Source: Phytoseiulus persimilis (taxonomy: Eukaryota > Arthropoda > Arachnida > Mesostigmata > Phytoseiidae). Taken from it: a stretch of 64,000 nucleotides of DNA. The notes beneath the pieces are model-generated. The model was given only the letters and a program-made list of their open reading frames with translations, was not told the DNA's origin and made no database searches. The DNA lies in NCBI GenBank assembly GCA_037576195.1, contig JAQZDE010000041.1:111001-175000 (forward strand), in the 5' to 3' direction. Made by a program: the position numbers and the translations under genes. Positions 23,570 through 38,500 of the stretch are shown in pieces. Position 1 is the first letter of the stretch, and the number at the start of each line of letters is the position of its first letter.

Positions 23570-26500
23570 TTAGGTGAAAGAACGCTCCGAAAAAAAACTC
23601 TGCCGGGCAAAGCCGTTAGATTCGCTGTCGGTTAGTTTTGATTGCGTCTAACGGAGTTTATTGCTCAGAAAATCCGGAACTCCCGGAGAGATCGGTTAAT
23701 GAGGGAGCTTCAGCCAGGTCAACGACTCGAAATGGGAGGAAAGTTCCGTTGACCGAGCGAGCAGTGAATGAACAGACCGAAAAGCCGGTCAGCCTAGGGA
23801 GCAGGCCGCCGGTCTGGCAGCCAAAAAGAAAGAGAAAGCCGACGATAATTTGGTTCATTTTCGGACCAAATCGAGCGTTCCAAAGCCGATCCTGGAACGG
23901 AACACGAGAGACCACCGACATCGTCTCGGGGAACCACTAACAACAACGAAAGCACCGAGGATGCGGCGGAATAGCACCGATATCAGCCCTTAGCCTTTCC
24001 GCCCTTATTGTTACTGGTGCTGTTGATGTCAGTGTTGTTTCCCTCGTTGTTGAACGTTAATGAACGCCGGTGCGGTCATGTTGAAACTCGGTTTGTTTGT
24101 CCGCTAGCGAGAAGGACTCTTCTTGGTTCTCTTCTCGGCTGCCTAACTCACCACCAATAACCACCACGAGCAGCGGAACGCGCGGCTAGAGATTGAACCC
24201 TACCGACTAAACTCTGGATCTTCACGAGGGATCGTTCACGAAAATTTCAGAATCGCGCCCAAAGAGAATCCCGACTCGGAGACAATACCATATCTCAGAC
24301 CTGAGTACGAAGAGAAGCGACCGTCGCGGAATCGGCACGTGCCGATGACATCTGTCTCCGAGGATTCGAGTTGTGGAACAGTGAGGTTAAATGGAAATAT
24401 CTTCCGAAAGTTCCGGCGATCTCCGTCAGAAAAATTGAGCCAGACATCAAACGACTGTCGATTCATCCGCGGTATGGACGAGTGGGTTTCGAGATTAGGG
24501 TCTCCGGGTACGTTTTTCACTGCATGAAAGTACAATCGAAACTCTACTTCAGCGCGTCCCCAAGACTCGTTGACCTAGGCTCTCATTTCAAGAACGCTCA
24601 TCCTGACTGAATTACGGATGAAACGGCTCCATGGCACCAGCCTCATACGGGTTTCAACAAGTTGGCTTGAATAGCAGAAAATAGAACTTACTGAACACGG
24701 TCGGGAGGTTGTCAAGTGCCCATGGAGAGCCTGGTGGTGTCGGCGGAAGCTGGAAATCAACAACGGCAGGTGCCGTGACAGCCAACATTGATCGCCGCGA
24801 AGGAATGAATATTTCACGCGAGTCTTCAATCCGCACGTCGTCGATGAGGGTTCTGTATGAAGAGTACGATCACTGTTCTCCTGGTGCGCTCTGAGCTTCA
24901 AGTGATTCGCGGGCTCCAAGGTACTAGGTGCTCAGCTGAGCTTCCAGAGGGCGCTGCGCTGGGAGGGACATCGTTCATGCCTCGCTCGCTGGCTCGCTAC
25001 TTCGTTCCTTCCTTCCTCCGCTCGAATCGGCGAATGGAGTGTTCAACAGCGGCCATCACAATGTTCAAATGGCGAAACTTGGTTCAGAGTCACCGGAATT
25101 GCATTCGGAAGGAATGATCTGGCAGAACTGGATCGAAGTTTGACATCTGGACTTCCTTGGATGGGTCGTATCGAGGAGTATGGGAAGGATTCTGAGGAGA
25201 AGCGCATCTCTCAAACGCGGCGCGGTCGATTATTGGCCGACTTTTCATCTCTCGAGCTCGAGAACAGTTCTCGGTGAGGTTACCGAATCAAAAAATTCAG
25301 TGTCGTCCCCATTCGTCCGTGTTGGATCTAGGAATAATTGTCATTTCGTATGGACGCCTCCTGAAAATTCAAGCGGACGCTTTGTTTTTCACTCATGATT
25401 CTCTCCCCTCGTCCCTCTCTGATCCCGAAAAGCTTTGTGATGGTTCGCTTGGTTGTATGTTCGGGAACCTTTTGGAAAAACCTCTGCACCGGTGAACGCA
25501 GATTGAGTTGTCGACCTGGCTCAGTTTGCTCTCCTCAGTAACGTGAGATGCGATGCGTAGCGTAGTGGCTCGGGTCACGTTGACTGAGAAAGAGTTGAGC
25601 CGATTCCCGGGGGCAGTGAATGTCTCGGGATGCTTGTTGAACTTAGAATCAGTATCATCCGTCAATGCCGAGACCTGGGAAAGTCTCTCCGCCGAACTCG
25701 ACGGATGCTCTGGGAAAATGTGGCCTCCGGCTGACCGAACGCAAACTTGAAAAATATGCACCAGCGCCATAAGTCACGGCAAAGTTTGGGCGTATCTTCT
25801 CAACATCTACTCATCGATTGACCCGAACCTCGTTCAATCGAGGTGGGCTCGGAGGCATCCGGATTCTGAGGAAACCGGGACTCGCCCCTACCGGGCGGGG
25901 CCCTACGCACGGAGGTCAGCGCGTCCCCGGTCGCGCCTCATCTAGCAATGAGCTCAGAGTGATCTGTGAGCCTCGGATCTCTACAGAATGTGGCTGTGAT
26001 TTTCGATACGGGGAATAAGACGGTTGGAGCCTAGCTCGTTTCAAGCAACGCTCTCTCGGAGGACGGCACGTGACAATCGGAGAGCGCCGCAGAGAATAGG
26101 AACGAAAATGTCGCAATTCAAAATGAGAGGCTCCTCGACTCGGGTCAGTGGATGATCTCGAACACGGATTTCCTACGAGTTGTATTGCTGAGAATCTGGG
26201 CGAGGTGACTCCCTCTGGCGGGGATATCGAGAGGCTCAGTGAGGTTATCTAGGGGTCATTCTCGACTTCACCAGGAGAGGTCCCCACCGGTCAGGCAAAG
26301 GACGGCTCGCATTCTGCCTCGTTTCTCCGGCGACAAGCGAGATACTGAACAGACTAGCATCTATCCCCATTTTGGGTTAGACGATGCATTCCTAGAGGGG
26401 GAGATGTGGGGCCGAATGCGCGGGCTCCGATCCTCAAGCTCGATCCGCAAGACTCAGCGTGGAGCGTCCCGCCTGTTCTGTTCGTTCATCGTGCTCGTTC

Positions 26501-29500
26501 ACGTTGAGCGTATGGTTATGGAGATAAGCAGTAGCCTCGCAATTCTTCCGAATTTGGACCAGGTTCGGCTGAGGAAGAAGGTTCAAGGTTCCTCCGCTTC
26601 GATCAGACTTTCTGGGAGGGATCCTTTACTCCCTCGTAGAACACCATGGACACCATGAGGTGCGCGGTGAATTTTTGGAATTGGCCGTCGGGGTCGATGA
26701 TCTCAAGCATCTCTGGGTCTGCTCTGAATCTGGATAGACTACGAGGGACGATCAGGAAGGAAGTCTCGCTCTGGTCCCTCAGACTGGCGGCGCAGAGTCT
26801 GGGACTTTCGCCGCCAGCTCCCGTTGTTCCCTGATCGCGGAGCTGGATTTCCAGTTCCTGAGATCGACTTGGAAACCGCTCCCTTGTCGCGTTGAGCAAA
26901 GTTTCGCGCTCCATTCATCTTCCTGAAAATTCCAGTGCTCGTGCCCAAACGTGGGTCGGCAGTATATTCCCGCTCAGCGACCTGGAGTGATTTTTGGAAA
27001 TGAAGCATGAAGAAAAGGAGTTTCGAACTCTCCATTCGCAAGATAACCTCAGCGCAAGGAATGAAGAATTTCGTTCCCTTCCCTTCATTGAGCACACGAA
27101 ATATATGCTGAATGCACAGCGACAAAGTCTTCGCTGCTCTAGCTTCCAGAACGTCTCTTTCGAGGCCGCGAAGCTGGTCGCGATCTATCCCGGCCCTTAT
27201 CGAATCCACGCGAATCTATCTCGACCGAAGAATACAAGGGGGAGAAACCGATCAGAGTTGGACTTCATTTTGTGGTACCAGCACTCACGTAAACCATTCG
27301 ATCCACTGAATGAAAGTGGAGAGGATGGTTTACTTCAAATATGTACATAACCGCGGCCGTTTATATACAGAAAGCGCTCCAAGCGTGCCAATTCTCACAT
27401 AGTTGATGATTTTCTCTAGCGTAGATCGACATGGAGACGAGAGTCATGTTCGCGGGTCAAGTCCCGTCTGCCGTGACTCTGTGACTGTCAGGCGGTTGAC
27501 TAAGGAATGTGCTCGACTACAGCGTTTCGCATGTTTCCGCTAAAACTCTCGGAACATGCCCAGACTCAAGGCAAGTCAGAGTTTCCCCCTATGCCATTCT
27601 AGTCTTGAGAGAAGCTGCGTTCTTCCGGCGACAATGAGCGCAGGCAGTGTGAGGTCATACATCCTGGGGCAGGAGTATCGGAGGAGGGCTGAAACACCTC
27701 AAGACCATCCGACAGGCGAGAGCATTCCTCCCTCCCATCGATCGACCGCGGAAACTGTAGTCTTAGAGACTTCCGTTGCGTCGGGCTTCTCGGGAGAGCG
27801 ACGATTCTGATTTGCATGAGAAGCTCTCAAGATTCGGGAGCGTTTGCCGATCATCACGAATCGCACCTGATTTACCACTCTTCCATTGAGGTGATACAGG
27901 ATTCGTTCACGGGACGCCGAGCAACCGAACCGAATTGAAAGTCCGAATGATTCTGTCGATGATGAATGATCCCTTCCCCGCCCCGGTAGTGTCTCGTGGA
28001 AATCAGCGCCGCAGAACTTAGCAGAACGCGGGGGAATATGTCAGAGATCTCCTGGCCGTTGTGGAAGTCTGACGAAAGTCTTCCGCGGGAAGAGAACGAA
28101 GCCGATCGATAGGAGATGGTGTGGGCTTGCGAAAACTGCCGCTTGCTTTTCAGAGCAAACAGGTTGAGCGGCGAACGAGGAAGCGGAGCAACGAGGTAGT
28201 AAGCTCGCCGACCGTCTGACCGAGCGCTCCCCGAGAGATCTGGATCTAGGGGAGCTGGGGAGAATCCGGGGAGGGCGGATGGCCAGTTTTCGCTTGGGTC
28301 CTCTCTTGCGCTCCGATTCCACGCCGACATATCATTTTCATAAATAGCGCTCAGTTGTCTCGCAGGAGCGTTTCCATCGAAAAAGGAATGAGCCTACCAA
28401 AACTCTTGACAGTTCCTTGGGCTTCGTGATGGACGTTTTTATTGACCGGACGCTGACCCCTCGTCTATTCGGCGCTGAGGGGATACCGTTTTCCGGAGTT
28501 CTAAAATACGGCAGTCTCATCGGAGGAGGTGGTTCCCGATAACGATATGCCTTCTGAACGCGAACCGTTACTTCGGAGCTCGACTTGTAATCAAATGCTC
28601 CTGGTATTACAAATAAGGTAGCCTGGTTCTTTCTTGTGGCTTTTCGTGGATTACATTCGACCCGGTCGAACGCCACAGCTGAGCGGCGACCCTATGCATG
28701 AAATCGCTCAAATCGTTTCCCACATAGTCTAAATTTGCAGTTTCCGTTTGGCTCCTTGGAATTCGGGTCCGAGGGAACGAGAGTTTAGAAGCCGCGAATG
28801 ACTGCTCCGGTTGTACGATGTCTGGTTTTTGCAGCGCGCTCTCTCCTTCCGCTGAAGTTCGATGGTCGGACTATTGAGTCAGGGAATGGTACTCAACTTG
28901 AACGATACGTTCCGTGACACCTCAGAATACAGAGTAACAATACGAAACACACCTGGATCAAGAGTTTCGTGGGTTTCATAGGAAAAGAGCAGCCTGGGGC
29001 GGTCCTTGCGAGTTTCAGAGCATAACGCCAATTGGGAACAGTTCATAGCGAATGGGACGAATGCAAATGCCACCCATCCTTCGCTCTAATTCTCCAGCGG
29101 CTATGCCACCCGTGTGAACGCCCAATTTTCGCGACAGTATGATCTCACGTCAACTATCTCAGGAGCCTTCGGATAGTTTTCCAGCATCATATTGAGCTAA
29201 CAGAAGATGAGACGTCTTTCTCAGTGCTTGTGATCCTCCTGGTCGGACGGACTCGGGTCGTCTTGGCACCGCTTGGGTCAAATTTCCGTGCCTCAGCTTA
29301 TCAGCAGTGTCGGGAGTGAAACTCAGAACTACGCTGATTTCGCAAAATTGTTCGCTCGAAGCCTTCTCCTCGAATTGATAGGACGAGTCTCTGTAGATGA
29401 CCCACCTTCCATCTGCAGTTACCAGCATGAAAGTCCGCAATGTATTCGACCCCAATCTTTCTTGGATGTCTTTTCCGCACACGGTTCCCACCCGGTTTTC

Positions 29501-32500
29501 TACACGGGGGGCTTTGAGGAGCGGGGAAACGTCCATGCTATTGGATCTCTTGCTGGTGCTCAACGTGTTCAGCTCTTGATTTTTTTGCAGTATCAATGAA
29601 GATCGCGCGGTCAGCGTTTTTCCGCGTCCTCCGCGAGTTCTAATGAGTCTCCGCAGCTCGGAACGGATCATGATCGGGAAAGACGCGGCGTTCCCTTTCA
29701 CGGGGATGAGCCATTTCAGGGAACTCTTGGAGAACGAGGATACGTATCTCGCATGAACGTTCGGGGCCAGTCGAAGAGCGTAGTCCCGAAGCGCTCTCTC
29801 TGGCTATGGCGCACCGTCCGGCCATTCATGGCTGGAGGCGAAAGTCCGTGATGAATGTCGTCATCTGATTCGTTTCGGCACGGTCCCTTCAACCGAGGGC
29901 GGGTTGAGAGTCAACGATCGTCCATTTGGTTTCAAATCTCGGCAGCCGTAGATCGACGCGATCCATAGAAAGTGGTTGAACCGGGCGTTGGTCTTCGCAG
30001 GAAATCAGACGCAGATCGCAAAATTTGCGGCGACGAAGAGGGTTCGCGACGCAAACGCATCGAGGGTGTGATACTCTGGATGAAATGGGGTCAGGCCATC
30101 AATGATCAACAGCCGCGACGCGCTCGAAAGCTGGAAGTCCGTTCAACGGTATCCTTCCGTATGAAAACTCTGACCGATGTCTCCAGAGTCAGTTTGCCGG
30201 CCGCCGAGAAACGTGGGCGGAAACACTCATAGAACGATGGCGTTCAACAATATCTCCAGCTGTGCGCGATGCATCTTTTCTTGAACGAATATTGTCACCG
30301 ATAAACCTGCAGAATCAGGCCTCAACTATTCACACCCTCGAGGGACCGCGATGCAGCTACCAGCCACGATTTGGATTTCCGAGAACAGAAATTTGCCGAC
30401 CGACGTCATCGATTTGGTTTATCTCGTCTCTCGAGACTCAGCATGGGTGCGTGTTTGCTTTCTAGTTCCTGATCGGCGCGGTTGATTTCCAGAACATCTC
30501 ATCGAGGATTCCCAATGAGAACCGAACACAGGAGCTCGTAGTGCGCGTTGCCATATTACGGTGGTCAGGGGTGAGCTGAGCCCATATTCAGGACCTCAGA
30601 AGTTCGGGCTCATGGTCCACCCGTCCGCCTTCCCATCGGAACGATGCCTGGCGATCGAGAGGTAATCTGCAGGATCACACAGCGCTGCTCGGAACACGTT
30701 AGAGCCAGTGGGATTGTGAAGGCCTCATCCGGTGTGAGTGACTGCGTCTGTGAGACCGACTCCGAGTGAACCTCATGGTCGAGACAACAATCCTTTCCTC
30801 CACCCCTTGATGCATGCGTCATCCGCAGCAACCCCATCGCATCGCAAGCCCAGGCTCCTCGACCCAGACACATTTTATCTATTTCTCTGCTCAGCGGTGC
30901 TGCGCGTGGTTGAGGCAGGCGCCGCTCTCCAGAGATATTCACCGCTCTCCATTGGTTGCGATGGTTTCCTGAGGTTTGAAAACGCTTCTTGGAAGAGATC
31001 TGAGACATGCAATGTCACCTCGAGCTCCCGGGGAAGATCAGAGGAACGCAAATGGCAATCCCGAAAGAGTTTTCGTCACTAAAGGGTCTGTCCCATCCGG
31101 CGAGAGCGACTCTTTCAGCGATCTACCTGGCAATGTCTAGCTCAGATGAAACGCGTTGGAATCTCTCTATCACCGACTGGCGAGTGTTGGAGGCACGAAG
31201 ACCCGACACAGAATGCATGGATTGTTTCTCAACAGTGTTCGACGTGTCATTCGATCTGATTGCTGACATACTTCGAAGGCTTTTCGTGTAGCTCACCGGA
31301 TAAGAATATTTCGCATTCGGAGAAAAATTCAAGCTGAAATGTAATTCACATATAGAGATACGAGAATATGTCTGCTATTGAGTGAGTATAAACTCGCACG
31401 GAATTCCAGTGAAATAGGGAGACCGAGGTGGCAACGACTTTCTGTCAGTAGAATGAAGGTTCATTTCGTGAGGGAGGGTGTGTGTAGCGGAGGGGAAGCG
31501 AAGTTATGTTAACATAGCGTGGTGTGGAATTGTACGGTATTTATTAGGGCAGATAAGATGTGGGCTGCTCATGTTATGTCTATCACCGATCTTCCTTCAA
31601 TGTCAAGAGCTTTGCAGCACATTACCGGTCCCCTTCTCCCAGCATTCCAGGATTTGTCTCGTTCGTGACACGATTGAGGGGTCTCTCGTTCCCCCCGGAG
31701 GCCAAGTCCAAGTCGGTATAGCAGTTACATATGACGTGCTTCACAGTTTCTTCATACGTGCTGCATCATTCGGTTCGTCTCAAAATGTCCCTCCACCATG
31801 AGGAGCCAAGTTTTTTCCGGAGCGGTTCGATCCCGTAGGATCCGAGCGGCAGTCAAAATCCAGGCAATCGTAAGAATCACCTTCCCCTCTCGGGCTCAAC
31901 AAAGTTCTATTCATCTCAAGACAGGGTTTTCTCTCTAATGTAGCGCATGATTGGTGGAAGATGATGGGAGGAATCCTTTCTCCAAGCTCTATGCCTTGAA
32001 GTCTCGACCAACACGTTGGTGAAGACAGACCAACACATATCGGGAGGCAACAACGTCCTCAACGGAAAATGAACCAATTTCACTGAGTGAGCCCAAGCCT
32101 TTTCGGACTTCGACAGTTATGGGAAGGAGTTCTGGGGAGAAATCTAGTGTCTCATGTAGAAGCTCGGCTTCCTCGACGTGCTGCCTAGAAAATGATCATC
32201 AGGATCGAGCTCATCGATCCATGGGATAGGTAGACATCACATCATATCGATTCCGTACATGTAAGGTCGCTGTGCATTCGGGTAAGACACCAAAATGCGC
32301 GGAGCGGAGAAGGGTCTAGACGATTTTGGGAATTCGGTCGTTGAATGGTTCCGTCAACGCTACTTGATTTTTTTTCCAGTCCCGAGTGAGTGCGGGTATC
32401 AGGTGAAATCAGCATTATGGGATGTATTCTTCAACGAAAGATAACACGTTGGCGACGACGTTCACAGACTCTGAAATACCGAGCCGAGTCTTTGATTCCC

Positions 32501-35500
32501 GGGAACGGGTCAGATTTCGAGATGTTTCATGTGAGGAGCTTGGAATGACCATCGCCGTTCTGGACTTTATTCTGCTCGAGCATCTCACCCCCAAGCGACG
32601 AACATTCGGATAGGACGGAACTTCGGTCGACAGAACGAACAAAATCCGTGCGTCCAAATCGTAGGCGTTGTCTAAATATGAATTCGCAGACAACCTAGTT
32701 CATCAATCCATATTGGATGAATTGATTGACTCGTCTGTACGCGGGCGGACGAATTTCGCTCTGAAAATGCCGAAATCTATGACTTTGAAACAGGATGCAG
32801 ATACGTTAGGACGAAGATCACCGCTTCGAAGAATTCGAGTTGCTACATTCTTCTCATTGTCGAAACCAATTCCCTCCCTGGCAAGATCTAACTATAACTC
32901 GATATGCAAGGCGACCAAGTATCACTCGCTTTCGAAGAAAACCACCGCTTATTCGTGAGTGATTTCTCTCGCAACAGTTTCGCGAGTGATCATTCCATTC
33001 TGGACAGGACCCACTCTCGCGCATGCATGAGCATGATTTTCGGAGGAGGGAAAGAATCTACATTCCGAGGTTGACGTTCCGAGCAGAGTTCATCCTATTT
33101 CTGCAAGCCCATCCTGATCTGGATGAAGCTGAACACATCATGTTTGTGGGATGCATCCCATGAGTCGAAGACTACAACGGAGAATCTCTCTTCTTCTAAT
33201 ACAGGAACATCGCGCCAACGTTCCGAAGTAGTGAAAACTCGAGTTAATGACGCGGTCGTCGGATGTCGTGGAACGGATGGATTTGAAATTCCACCATTCG
33301 TCGAACGTTCGTGGTCAGTCACATCCAACGGATGTCTGCGCTGGCCAGGCTATTCCTGACATGGCTTGGGAAAGCAGACTTTGGCCAACTTGGTGTCGTC
33401 AATTAGCTTGATATCAGAATTCACATGCGGGGGGAGGAGACTCACCACTTTTTCCTGAAGTCGCCGTCATCCTGAGGCTCCCCGATGACTTCACAAGGGG
33501 ATACAGAAAACGGGAAAAATGTCGTACGGTTCAGTAAGTTTTGTGCTGTCGGATCCGATTTTGTACTTGAGGATGTCTTGATTCGTTTTCCACTCCGCTC
33601 TCTGTTTCGCGCAGGACTCCCACTCACGCTCTCTTCCAGAGCTCCTACCCGGGTGGAAAAACAAAGACGCACAGTCACTCAAATGTCGCCAAGCGTTTCA
33701 AAAGCTCACTAGTAGCGGCTCCGGTGTAGTGCAGCTAGAGAACGTTTGCGAATGGCACGAGCTCGAAAAAACGCCACTGTGTGTTGTGCTTGTTGACGAA
33801 GAACGCGAAGCTAGTAAAAGGAAAAATTGGCAAATATTTTTTTCGAGAGAGTTTAGCCACCGTAGGAGGGACCAGCTCGGGTTGAGAGTCCGCCCAGAGA
33901 AGCGCGAGGGAGACGGCTCCGGTCCCGAGGCAGCAGCGGCCTGCAGTATTCAACCTGTGCCTTGAACCCGAGACTACAACCATTGGCCTGGTGGGACTTC
34001 CATTTGCTTTGGCCCTCGCTCAAATCGTCGTCTTCCAGGTTTCGGAATTTTTTTGCCGCTACACAAAAAACTCCGTTCGAATGTGAACGTGGACCCGGAT
34101 TGAAAGATCTCCGGTGATGGAGTCTCCTCACTCCCTCTCGCTCCAAGTGACAAAGCCGGGCGCAGCCGATGTCGGGCCGAGAGAGCTCCACTCGCTGCGA
34201 GGGGAGTTCAAATTTTGATCCAGCCCATTGTGAATTTTTTGGACTCCGTGCACTCCATTATGCAAGAGCTGCTGCAACAGGTTGGCTATAATAATTTTCA
34301 AAGAACCTCGTTCACTGAGGTGATTCCGCCAACTCTGTTGCTCCAAGCTCGGAGAATTGTGTGCTGCGGGTGGTCGACCAGCGCCGTTGGAAACATTGCG
34401 ATCTAGGTGGGTGCGCCGGTCGGGCAAGGGGGGGGGGCGTCCTGTCGGGATCGATTTTACGTCCTCGACGAATTTTTGGAAAGTTCTCAATCTTGAAAGC
34501 TCGATTGTCGGAGGAAATCCCGCCACTCAGTACCTCTCAGAGCACTGTTGATGACCCTCAGAACGGAGGACCGGCTTCGTTTTCGAGTTGAGACTCAGCC
34601 ATGACAGCTCCGAGACAATCGGGAAACGGAACGGCTCCATGTCCTTCGAATCGATTCAGTCTGGTCAGTGTCTATTCTTGGCCGCTGCTGGTTACTGATA
34701 CACCTCCTCCTCGATGTTGGGGGCGCAAGGATCGTAGGTCATCGATCACGGATTTCATCGCGTACCCCATCCTATAGTGCACACCGCACGCGACTTGCAT
34801 AAAAATGCTCATTCGCTAACTTTTCCCCCGCCTTTGCTCTCCGTTGTTCAGGTTAAGCATGAATGGCTGCTTCTGTTCTGGCTACTTCCTGCTCGAAACG
34901 GAAGTTGGTGAGCTCGGTGAAGTTGCTCTGTGTGGCCCACCCGGGAGACAGTTGCGAAGGTGTCTGGGGTACAGCCAACGAGCAGGCTCAGAAATTCACG
35001 AGCCGATAGCAGGTCATGTGCAACGGTCTGCTCTAAGTCATGGAGTGGTCTAACTCTTCATCTTGTTTAACTACAATTGGGTCTCCCGTCGACCATGGAT
35101 GAATCACCCATTGGTCCTCGTTTGAGAAACGAGAACGGAGTCGTTAGAGATTCAGCGGATCCCTCTATGATTCTATATGCAGCTCCAAAAGCCGAGTACG
35201 ATATCATTCTCGCTTGAAGTTCAGGATCGAAGATGGGAAGACGATTCGCGAGCTTCTGATGCAAGTATGGTCTCTACCGCGATGAGCTGTAATTCCCCGC
35301 GCATTCTCATCATTTTGAGAAGAGAGTTTTCTTCAGCCGCGCCAATGATTCAAAGAAAACTACTCTCCCGAAGTAATTTGAAAGGAGTGGTATTGAGAGT
35401 CGCGGTGACGCTGTTCAGTAAAGGATGAGCTTTCGCAGCAGAGGGCGATGACGCTCAGAAACCGGACATGACCTAGTTCGAGTGTCCGTCGGGAGGACGA

Positions 35501-38500
35501 ACATCTCATTTGTTCGAGGGCTGTCCACTTTATTTATTGCTTCAAACAACTCTCGCACACGAATAATGTTGCGGTCTTCGCGCTCCCGGGACGAGCACAC
35601 GGGAATCTGTTGTTTCGAGCGTCCTGGGTGCATCGAGGCTGCATGAGCTGCACAATTCACTCCAATGCTGTCAGGCTAGTGAGAGGGTCAGGGTGAAAGA
35701 GTAGCAAAGAGAGAGCGTGACCAACGGAGATCAGCGTGAAGACATTTGTTTCCTTCGGGTCATAGAGCACCCAACAAACTTCGTCAGAATTCGATTTCAA
35801 AGCTCCTCGATCACCTCAGAGGTGAGCAAGAGTGTAGTACCCTCGCTCCTGTATTACCCCCTTCGTTACCGGTGCTTGGAGAACGTTTGATGAGCGTAGC
35901 GGTGAGGTTAGGAGCAGTGCCTCGAAACCGGACAATTCACACCGTGGATTCGCTTCGGCGATGGTGAACCAAAGAGCCAGTAGGTTTCACAGTCTCTTGA
36001 GAGAATTCCCGCGGAGTGGCATCCTCGCGACAGAAATCATTGGAATCTTCCCGATGACGATACTCCCCTGTATCACCCTCACCGCTTGTATGACTGAAAC
36101 GGTCATTGGTGGTTTTCAACTATATCCTGCTGCAGCTTCCCGGACGCTCTTCGACGGAGTTTCGACTGCGCTTATGATTCCAAGCCAGGCCCCGCAAACT
36201 GCGACTTCCGATTGAATGGCGCAGTAGATTGTGGGGACCCACGGTATCGGGGAAAAATGGAGAGCGAAAAAATCTGTCCTGGATCAAGAGAACAATGGCA
36301 CACTGAGGAACGCGGGAGAATGCGGTAAGGTTCCAGAGCATGCGGAGCCTCTGAAAAGAAATCGTGCACCGGTGCAATCGTGCAAGTATTGTATGGGAGG
36401 AAACACGATTCCAAGTTAGAAAAACGCGGTTCTGATAACGGAATCAGAGCGGACCGCAGTGGAAAAAAACTTTGGGAGAGCTCCATGTCGGATCAGGTCG
36501 TCTCGAACCGATCACCTCTCATGAACTTTGTTCGATTCCAAGTTTAGGCTGGAGCACAGGACCGTGATTTCCAATTTCAAGGTGACAATGCGTCGTTAGT
36601 TTATCAGGAAGGTTTTCCTCTTCAGTGGAAGAGGATCATCTCAGGCTCACATCGATCTTACATCCAGTTCAACGGCGGTTTGGCGTCGCATGGGCGTTTG
36701 TTGGATTGAGCACGCTCAAAACAAATCCTCGCTCACATCGGTGCAATGGAGAACTCCGTTACTGAATTCTGGGATCAGCATCTTCATTCAAAGGAGATTC
36801 GACCATGATTTCAGGAATCATCGCTCCCAAACCAAACTTCTTTGCATAAGTCTTCGCTCGGGGATCGGCTTCTAGAGACTCGACTTCTTCCTCAAAACAG
36901 CTGCGTGGAGATTGAACGCTCTGAGGTAGACACGCTACGGCTGACGAGGACAGATTCGATGTTCAGGAATGGTTCGGCTCGTTTTCTGAAGCGAGCTGAC
37001 GGATTCGGAGAGCTGTCAGGGTGACAGGCTCTAATTCCGCGTTCAAACCTCGCGTTCGTCGTTATAGAGGCCGCATTCATCGTCGACCGCGCGGACGAGT
37101 CGATCACAGGCGATAAACAATTATTTGTGTCGAGCTGCCGGATGACTCAGTGCCGGTATTAGGGGAGTTGAGCTCCGTTGGACTCCTCCGCGCAGTGTGG
37201 CCAAAAGAGGCGTAGGGCTGACCGACTCAACAACAACAGGAACAACAGGGAGGACCAAGTTATAGCCGTAGCAGCATCGAGAGAATCGTCACTGGAAGCA
37301 GCCTAGAATCCCGGGGTGTTTTCCGAGCGCGTCTTCGAATTTTATGGAGCGATCGATTGCGGATGCGTATTCTAGAGCCAGGAGATTCAGGTTCATTTGA
37401 CTCGGAAGACTTATGACGAAGGTCTGAAACAAATCAGCTCACCACCGCCGGGGAACGGGTGTCATCGAAACCAACTATGTACAAGGATTCGCGCGCGAAC
37501 AGTGAACAGCCGGACGCGCATACATCACACTCGTGAACCACATTCTAAGCATACATACACAAGGCATACATCTTTCAGGGTGGGGTTTGCTTGGCCCGGC
37601 CCGATCGTGAGGCCATTCGATTCTTCTCCGTGCCTCCAGTTGTTTGCTGTTAGTATTTGTCGACTCCTGTCTAATTGCTTCGTTGGTCAGCTGGTCAACG
37701 ATCGTTTGCTCGCTCCCCGAACGAAAATCTATAGAAAACTCGCTTCTCGTGAGCAGGGCGTGGACGTCTCCGAGCCGACGGCTTTCACGGGACACAACAT
37801 GTTGTTGACGATTTCATGGAGACGGTAGACTGATGAAAAAGCTAACAATATCCAAACATCGATAAACGAAATACTCATTCATTTGGCTCATGCGGGCGTA
37901 GGACACATATCTAGGAAGATCGCGGCTGTTGTGAATCGCTTGCTCAGAGGGCTTGGATGACACGCTCCGGGTAAACCTTCTGAGAAATGCCCGATCCGAC
38001 AGCGGATTTTTTTCGCCATGGCCGAGAGTCCTCTGCCCGCTCCGAGCTTGCAGGATAGTGACACAACTCAACGTCGAGCTCTGAGGTCTCTCGTTTGGAG
38101 CGAGCTGTTCCGGTTGACTTTCGAGAACAAGAGCGTTTTCCTCGAGGCGAGACTCCATTACCAGATTCAGAGGCACCGGATTCATCCCGTCAAGTCAGGA
38201 CTGTTCATGTGGAGCAGAGCGTTCGAAACGTTCCCAGATTTTCGACGACGGCGCCCATCCTGCTGCGCCACTGCCTCGGCTTCTCCGGAACTCCGAGGGA
38301 GTACCAAGAATATAAATGTCTCGAAGTGTGGAAATCATTAGTGAAAGGTTGTGCAATAGTTTTGGTTTCAGAGCTCGCAGTGGGTGCGAACTATATCCCC
38401 GAGACGACACTCGATGCAACAATACTCCAATGAAAGATCCAGGCTGAGTGGGGTCTGACCGGAAGTGGACGAGGGTGCTGTCAGCCGATCGGTTAGGCTG

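Noticed and set aside
27872..28330. 152-codon minus-strand frame
   Set aside because: Arg/Ser-rich chance-like translation with no similarity that I recognise.
29159..29701. 180-codon minus-strand frame
   Set aside because: No motif, no splice support, and length within chance expectation.
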